Positions 5,522 to 9,530 of a stretch of DNA of 9,530 bases are shown piece after piece (the first letter of the stretch is position 1; every line of letters starts with the position of its first letter). A program made the translations under genes and the position numbers. The stretch covers positions 1-9,530 of the forward strand of contig JAGGVT010000017.1 in NCBI GenBank assembly GCA_021157815.1, in the 5' to 3' direction. Source of the DNA: a bacterium. GTDB lineage: Bacteria > JAJVIF01 > JAGGVT01. The notes below the pieces were generated by a model. The model made no database searches. It was not told the DNA's origin and worked only from the letters and a program-made list of their open reading frames with translations.

Positions 5522-7363
5522 CTAAACCAGGCACTTGCCGCGCTCAGTATAATGAGTATGCAGCAGTTTATGGCTTTTGTGTCCGCATGGGCCATCAGTA
5601 AGGAAATCGCTGTAAATCATCGCGATTGCCGGATTCTCATGCGATTTTCTTGTTTCATAAGCGCTATCCTCAGAATAAATCGCTTTTTTTCGCGCCTCGC
5701 GAATTTCCGGTGATGTTGGAATCGGCTGGCCGCCGCCTCCAAGGCATCCGCCCGGACACGCCATGAACTCGATGAAATGACATTCACTGAACTTGCCGCC
5801 AGCTTTGATATCCTCCATTACCTTTTTCGCGTTGGCTGTTCCATGAGCGACTCCCACCTTCAGTGTCGCGCCTTTCAGCCAGTCCCAATTGGGAATAAGG
5901 TTTTTAAGAAGGTCGGGAACCGGGCCAACTTCAGGAATGTGTATCTCAGCGTACTTGACACCCTCGAATCCACGAACTGGAATGATATCCGCGTGCTCAT
6001 AGAAATCCTCAACCTTCTTGCCGGTAACGAGCTCGATTACAGCGCGAAGCGCTGATTCCATTACACCGCCGGTTACCCCGAATATAACTCCGGAACCTGT
6101 AGCGGTGCCGAATGGATCATCGAAATCAGATTTTGGGCAATTAGGAAGATCAATTCCAGCCTCTTTAATCATCTTGCCAAGTTCGCGAGTTGTGAGCGCA
6201 TAATCAAGATCCTGATAACCGCTGGCGCACATTTCCGGCCGTTGAGACTCGAATTTCTTTGCCGTGCATGGCATAAGCGAAATACTGACAATGTCTTTCG
6301 CATCAATGTCTTTTTGCTCAGCGTAGAATGTTTTAATCAAAGCACCGAACATCTGCTGCGGACTCTTGCAGCTGGAAACGTTTGCCAGATATTCAGGATA
6401 GAAATGCTCGATATATTTAACCCATCCCGGTGAACAGCTTGTAAATTGCGGAAGCGCGACCTCTTCACCCGCCACCAGCGCCTTATAAAGCCTGGTGATA
6501 AGCTCTGTGCCTTCCTCGATAATTGTAAGGTCGGCTGAGAAGTTCGTATCGAAAACCTTATCGAATCCCGCCATTTTGATAGCGGTGTTCATTTCGAATG
6601 TAACAGGAGTTCCGGGTTCCAGATCGAAATATTCACCCATGCCGGCTCGTGGTGATGGCGCTGTCTGAATGACAACGTGCTTTTTAGGATCATCAATCGC
6701 AGCCCAGATTTCATCCGTCTGGTCTTTCTCAGTCAAAGCGCCGGTCGGGCATCTGTTGACACACTGTCCGCAGTTGATGCAGACAACGTCATTAAGCGGA
6801 CTCTCCATGAAAGTTGCAATCTCAGTCCATTCACTTCTGCCAATCACATTAAGCGCGCCTACTCCCTGCATTTCCATACATGTCCTGACACATCTGCGAC
6901 AAAGGATGCACTTGTTCATGTCACGGACAATAGCCGAACTAGATGTATCCATCTCGAATATTGGTTCTTCAGGATGACCGAATCGGAATTCATCCACGCC
7001 GTACTCGGCAGCAAGGTCCTGAAGTTCGCAGTTGCCGTTACGGTTGCATGCATAACATTCGCCGTAGTGTTTGGTCATGAGAAGGTCAAGAATATGACGT
7101 CTTGCTCTTCTGACTTTTGGCGATGTTGATTTCACAGTCATTGGACGTGTAATGGGATAGGCACACGCTGCTTGAAGGACTCTTTCACCCTCGACTTCAA
7201 CCACGCACATCCTGCAGTTTCCAGCGACACAGAGATCATCATGAGCGCAGAGGGTCGGGATATGAATGTTAAGCATTTTCGCGGATTCAAGAATCGTTGT
7301 TCCTGATTTCACCTCGATTTCCTGAGCGTCAATGGTAAGTTTTATTATGTTTTTATCTGCCAT
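5522..7363 (-). CDS. hydA: NAD-linked [FeFe] hydrogenase catalytic subunit HydA
   Basis: The catalytic subunit, reducing protons to H2 (or the reverse) at the H-cluster in the cytoplasm. From ATG 7363 it has 613 residues. A plant-type [2Fe-2S] domain uses Cys39, 50, 53 and 67. The His-Cys [4Fe-4S] site is His99, Cys103, 106 and 112. Two ferredoxin-like clusters use Cys152/155/158/162 and Cys195/198/201/205. The H-cluster domain has L1 TSCSPGW (308-314), L2 MPCTAKKFE (364-372) and L3 EFMACPGGCLGGGGQP (532-547). The small-subunit-like tail 'HKLLHTHYTERGKCLV' closes the protein, and no extra C-terminal [2Fe-2S] domain follows. L1 has Ser where the standard TSCCPxW has its second Cys. An in-frame GTG at 7372 would add three residues. 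ATG 7363 is preferred because GGGTGA sits five bases upstream of it, whereas the GTG lies inside that site. HydB ends 15 bases upstream, so they are cotranscribed. Confidence 0.95.
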   Translation of the reverse strand: MADKNIIKLTIDAQEIEVKSGTTILESAKMLNIHIPTLCAHDDLCVAGNCRMCVVEVEGERVLQAACAYPITRPMTVKSTSPKVRRARRHILDLLMTKHYGECYACNRNGNCELQDLAAEYGVDEFRFGHPEEPIFEMDTSSSAIVRDMNKCILCRRCVRTCMEMQGVGALNVIGRSEWTEIATFMESPLNDVVCINCGQCVNRCPTGALTEKDQTDEIWAAIDDPKKHVVIQTAPSPRAGMGEYFDLEPGTPVTFEMNTAIKMAGFDKVFDTNFSADLTIIEEGTELITRLYKALVAGEEVALPQFTSCSPGWVKYIEHFYPEYLANVSSCKSPQQMFGALIKTFYAEQKDIDAKDIVSISLMPCTAKKFESQRPEMCASGYQDLDYALTTRELGKMIKEAGIDLPNCPKSDFDDPFGTATGSGVIFGVTGGVMESALRAVIELVTGKKVEDFYEHADIIPVRGFEGVKYAEIHIPEVGPVPDLLKNLIPNWDWLKGATLKVGVAHGTANAKKVMEDIKAGGKFSECHFIEFMACPGGCLGGGGQPIPTSPEIREARKKAIYSEDSAYETRKSHENPAIAMIYSDFLTDGPCGHKSHKLLHTHYTERGKCLV

Positions 7364-7378
7364 AATTTTCACCCTTCC

Positions 7379-8587
7379 CTATACGGATATGGGCTCTCTG
7401 CCCATGATCTCGTCCTTGAAATGTTTAACGATTGACAGGAATGCACGTGCGCTGGTCTGTCCAAGCCCGCATTTTGACGCCACTTTCATTGTTTCTCCCA
7501 ATGAAACCAGCTCATTGAGATACTTCATGGAGCATTTGCCCTCTTCGAGAAGTTCAACGCCATCAAGCAGCACTACATTGCCCTCGCGGCACGGTGTGCA
7601 TTGTCCGCAGGATTCCTCAACGAAAAACTCGAGGAAATTCTTCGCGACATGAAGCATGTCTCGATCCTGTCCGAAAACAATTATCGAACCGCCGGTGGCA
7701 ATATCCTCAAACGCGATTTTCCTGCCGATGTCTTTTGCCGGTACACAAATTCCTGACGCGCCGCCAATCTGAATGGCTTTGACTTTACATGGGGTACCTT
7801 TCTCACATTCACATCCAGCCATGTGGAGAATGTCGCTGATTTTTGTTCCGAACTCAATTTCATAAACGCCTGGATTTGCGATATCGCCCGAGATACTCAG
7901 AAGTTTGAATCCTGCTGATTGCTCGGTGCCGGCGCTTTTAAACCATTTCGCGCCTTTGCTCATGACAGCAGCTGCCCAGCAAAGTGTTTCAACATTATTT
8001 ACGATTGTTGCCTTGTGCTTGAAACCGTCCTCAACTGGGAACGGTGGACGGTTTCTCGGCTCGCCACGCTGTCCCTCAAGCGATTCAATCAACGCCGATT
8101 CCTCACCGCAGATATACGCGCCAGCGCCCATCTGGATTCTAATATCAAAATCGAATCCCTTGCCGAGAATGTTTTCTCCGAGAAGATTTTCCTCTCGACG
8201 TTTCGCAAGGACATCCTCAAGGTGGGCGAGTAGGTAGGTGTATTCAGCGCGGAGATAGAGAATTCCGCTTTTCGCGCCGATTGCGAATCCGCCGATTGTC
8301 ATTCCCTCGAAAACCAAATCAGCGAAATCGGATAGCAGAAGTCTGTCTTTAAACGTGCCGGGCTCGCCTTCGTCGGCGTTGCAGATTACAAATTTTTCAT
8401 CTGATTCCGCCTCAGCTGCCAGTTTCCATTTGAAGCCAGCCGGAAAACCAGCGCCGCCTCGACCCTTTAACGCGGAGTCGCTTATCGTGCCGATAACATC
8501 AGCTGGTTTAGTTCCGATTGCAGCTTTGAGTCCGGCGTCTTTATCGAGTGTACTAAAAGTAAGGTCGTTCGTTTTTGTTTCAATCAT
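7379..8587 (-). CDS. hydB: NADH-binding FMN/Fe-S subunit HydB (NuoF-like), short form
   Basis: The diaphorase subunit: it binds NAD(H) and FMN and passes electrons between NADH and the Fe-S chain to HydA. It has 402 residues from ATG 8587. The FMN-binding glycine-rich GRGGAGFP is at 42-49, 'CNADEGEPGTFKDR' at 69-82, and the NADH/FMN block 'GAGAYICGEESALIESLEGQRGEPR' at 154-178. An SLBB-type segment (about 228-260, 'LLSISGDIANPGVYEI') follows, and a C-terminal [4Fe-4S] site at Cys327, 330, 333 and 373 (ESCGQCTPCREG). It lacks both the N-terminal thioredoxin-like [2Fe-2S] domain and the C-terminal 2[4Fe-4S] ferredoxin domain of long (about 600 aa) bifurcating HydB proteins. The frame stays open upstream to an ATG at 8641, but that lies inside hydC. 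The real start has AGGAGG ten bases upstream, within the last hydC codons. Complex I NuoF is unlikely because the neighbours are hydC and hydA. Confidence 0.94.
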   Translation of the reverse strand: MIETKTNDLTFSTLDKDAGLKAAIGTKPADVIGTISDSALKGRGGAGFPAGFKWKLAAEAESDEKFVICNADEGEPGTFKDRLLLSDFADLVFEGMTIGGFAIGAKSGILYLRAEYTYLLAHLEDVLAKRREENLLGENILGKGFDFDIRIQMGAGAYICGEESALIESLEGQRGEPRNRPPFPVEDGFKHKATIVNNVETLCWAAAVMSKGAKWFKSAGTEQSAGFKLLSISGDIANPGVYEIEFGTKISDILHMAGCECEKGTPCKVKAIQIGGASGICVPAKDIGRKIAFEDIATGGSIIVFGQDRDMLHVAKNFLEFFVEESCGQCTPCREGNVVLLDGVELLEEGKCSMKYLNELVSLGETMKVASKCGLGQTSARAFLSIVKHFKDEIMGREPISV

Positions 8588-8589
8588 GA

Positions 8590-9105
8590 TTATTGAACCT
8601 CCTTTGCAGTTGTTTCGCAGCAGCAACAGGCTTTTCTGCAATCCGCGATTATCTCACTAACTTTTTCCGCGGTGACCTTGGTGTAAATGCAGTCGTTTAC
8701 CATCATTGCGGGCCCCTGGTCGCACATTCCAAGGCAGCTTGTGTAAAGCAGTGTGAACATGCCGTCATCGGATGTTTCCCCGAATGTGATTCCAAGATCA
8801 TTCTCCAATTGCCTCGCGATCTGGTCTTTGCCGAGCATGTCGCAGGAGATAGTTTCGCACAGGCGAAATATATATTTCCCCTGCGGTTCCTCGCTGAGAA
8901 AGCTGTAAAACGTAACAACGCTGTAAACCTCGATGGGATGAATGCCAAGAAGGTTCGCGATTTCCTGCATGGCAACACTTGAGATGTAATAATACTTCTT
9001 CTGAATCGCCCTCAGGATGGGGATGAGAGAGCCGTGATCCTTGCCGTATTCTTCCGCAAGTGACCGAATTTCTTCTCTCATTTTTTCCTGTTCGGTCAGT
9101 AACAT
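8590..9105 (-). CDS. hydC: [2Fe-2S] subunit HydC (NuoE-like)
   Basis: The small thioredoxin-fold [2Fe-2S] subunit that partners HydB in the diaphorase module, and the first gene of the operon. In 171 residues it has the NuoE helical N-terminus (about 1-75, with 'YYYISSVAMQEIANLLGIHPIEVYSVVTFYSFL'). The four cluster cysteines are Cys83 and Cys88 (LCETISCDML) and Cys124 and Cys128 (SCLGMCDQGP), i.e. C-x4-C and C-x3-C as in NuoE. The length is normal for the family, but the C-terminus ends with a run of four cysteines at 160-163 (KACCCCETTAKEVQ), which I do not associate with NuoE proteins. ATG 9105 has GGAG about ten bases upstream. The stop is only two bases before the hydB start, and the hydB ribosome site lies in its final codons, so the two are tightly coupled. 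Confidence 0.93.
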   Translation of the reverse strand: MLLTEQEKMREEIRSLAEEYGKDHGSLIPILRAIQKKYYYISSVAMQEIANLLGIHPIEVYSVVTFYSFLSEEPQGKYIFRLCETISCDMLGKDQIARQLENDLGITFGETSDDGMFTLLYTSCLGMCDQGPAMMVNDCIYTKVTAEKVSEIIADCRKACCCCETTAKEVQ

Positions 9106-9262
9106 AAATCTAATTCTCCTTATAGCGTAAGCGGATTAGCTGCATAAAAGGTAATGTCATTTGGTTCCTTTCTATGTAATGAATACTAGTAAAATTAACC
9201 CATAAAAAGATTAGTGAAAACATTCATTCTGAAGCAAGTGAAAAAAATCACTATCAATTATT

Positions 9263-9291
9263 ATTAAAAAGTATTTCAGAATGAAATACAA
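9263..9291 (-). promoter_or_regulatory. Weak promoter candidate for hydCBA
   Basis: On the minus strand TTGTAT (9291-9286) and TTTAAT (9268-9263) are 17 bases apart. The -10 matches 5/6, but the -35 only 3/6. It lies 19 bases downstream of the Rex-like operator and would give a leader of roughly 150 bases before hydC. The AT-rich background makes chance matches likely, and no better pair was found. Confidence 0.25.
9271..9289. promoter_or_regulatory. 19-bp dyad in the hydC leader, possible operator
   Basis: GTATTTCA (9271-9278) and TGAAATAC (9282-9289) form a perfect 8-bp inverted repeat around GAA. Part of it, TTCAGAATGAA (9275-9285), is also the exact inverse of TTCATTCTGAA at 9223-9233. 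The dyad sits in the spacer of the promoter candidate. I do not recognise a regulator for it. Confidence 0.35.
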
Positions 9292-9309
9292 GACCTTGGA
9301 GGCGTTATT

Positions 9310-9327
9310 TTGTGAAAATTTTCACAA
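9310..9327. promoter_or_regulatory. Rex-type redox operator upstream of hydCBA
   Basis: TTGTGAAAATTTTCACAA is a perfect 18-bp palindrome and matches the Rex consensus TTGTGAA-N4-TTCACAA at every specified position. Rex is a repressor that leaves DNA when NADH/NAD+ rises. The site lies 205 bases upstream of the hydC start, in the gene-free region ahead of an NADH-linked hydrogenase operon, a known kind of Rex target in fermentative bacteria. Two poorer matches (10 of 14 fixed positions) occur at 9212-9229 and 9236-9253, nearer to hydC. The rex gene is not in this window. Confidence 0.8.
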
Positions 9328-9530
9328 GTGTTGGTTGTAACTAATAAATGCTTCTTTTTATTCGATTTTGAGTATTAATGAGTACTTAAAAAGACTGTTT
9401 ACGGTGGAAGGTGATCTTTTTCTTTACGATTACTAACAGCATTCCCACCCTCGTGATTTCGACATCTTTAGTCCCGGGAGATTTGGCACCCTTGCCGGAA
9501 AGTTGGGTGCGTCAGCACCCCTGTTTTCCA
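9328..9530. other. Gene-free stretch at right edge
   Basis: Together with 9106-9309 this makes about 425 bases without a supportable gene on either strand. The part up to 9400 is AT-rich. The last 45 bases are GC-richer and structured: GCACCC (9486-9491) can pair with GGGTGC (9505-9510), which can instead pair with GCACCC (9515-9520) around a GTCA loop. The second hairpin is followed by CTGTTTTCC, which could serve as a weak plus-strand terminator. The window ends here, so no gene can be assigned to it. Confidence 0.45.

Noticed and set aside
6677-7129. 150-residue plus-strand open frame inside hydA
   Set aside because: It is antisense to the Fe-S domains of HydA and is a frame shadow.
7364-7372. 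GTG start for hydA at 7372
   Set aside because: The GTG lies within the GGGTGA ribosome site that is well placed for ATG 7363; the added residues KIM are not family sequence. It cannot be fully excluded.
8588-8641. Upstream extension of hydB to the ATG at 8641
   Set aside because: It overlaps the hydC coding end, encodes a non-family sequence (QKSLLLLRNN...), and a strong AGGAGG site serves ATG 8587.
7379-9105. Complex I NuoE/NuoF pair
   Set aside because: The next gene is an H-cluster hydrogenase and no other nuo genes are present; this is the HydC/HydB diaphorase.

Overview
The window is about 9.5 kb of bacterial DNA of moderate GC content. It is dominated by a complete [FeFe]-hydrogenase locus: three structural subunits of an NAD-linked enzyme (hydC, hydB, hydA), all three H-cluster maturases (hydG, hydF, hydE) and a small flavoprotein gene next to hydE. 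This gene content indicates a strictly anaerobic, fermentative or syntrophic H2-metabolising bacterium. I cannot place it taxonomically. The many small palindromes and simple repeats between genes are a visible genomic habit, but not one I can tie to a named lineage.

Layout. Positions 3-230 (+) hold the C-terminal end of a PQQ-like beta-propeller protein, followed by two tandem terminator-like hairpins. A promoter-like site at 418-446 precedes a flavodoxin-fold reductase (492-1061, +), with hydE five bases behind it (1067-2056, +). Positions 2057-2550 form a gene-free, repeat-rich convergence zone: a palindrome, a 217-bp element with 26-bp imperfect terminal inverted repeats and nested internal stems, and about 20 copies of an 8-bp unit that run into the hydF stop codon. 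On the minus strand, transcribed from right to left, lie hydC (9105-8590), hydB (8587-7379), hydA (7363-5522), then a 277-bp gap with a 33-bp-arm inverted repeat, hydG (5244-3844) and hydF (3768-2551). Positions 9106-9530 are gene-free and carry regulatory structure.

How it works together. HydG makes the Fe(CO)2CN synthon. HydE acts on it, and HydF is the GTPase scaffold that delivers the diiron subcluster to HydA. HydC and HydB form an NADH-oxidising FMN module that passes electrons through Fe-S clusters to HydA, where protons are reduced to H2, or the reverse. A perfect 18-bp TTGTGAA-N4-TTCACAA palindrome about 205 bp upstream of hydC matches the operator of Rex, the NADH/NAD+-sensing repressor. 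An NADH-responsive switch would therefore sit in front of an NADH-linked hydrogenase. HydB is the short (402 aa) form, without the extra ferredoxin-like domains of classical bifurcating HydB, which points towards a simple NADH-dependent hydrogenase, though this is inference. Sequence oddities include Ser in the H-cluster L1 motif of HydA (TSCSPGW), Met in place of the His next to the HydF CxxC, and a four-cysteine run at the HydC C-terminus.
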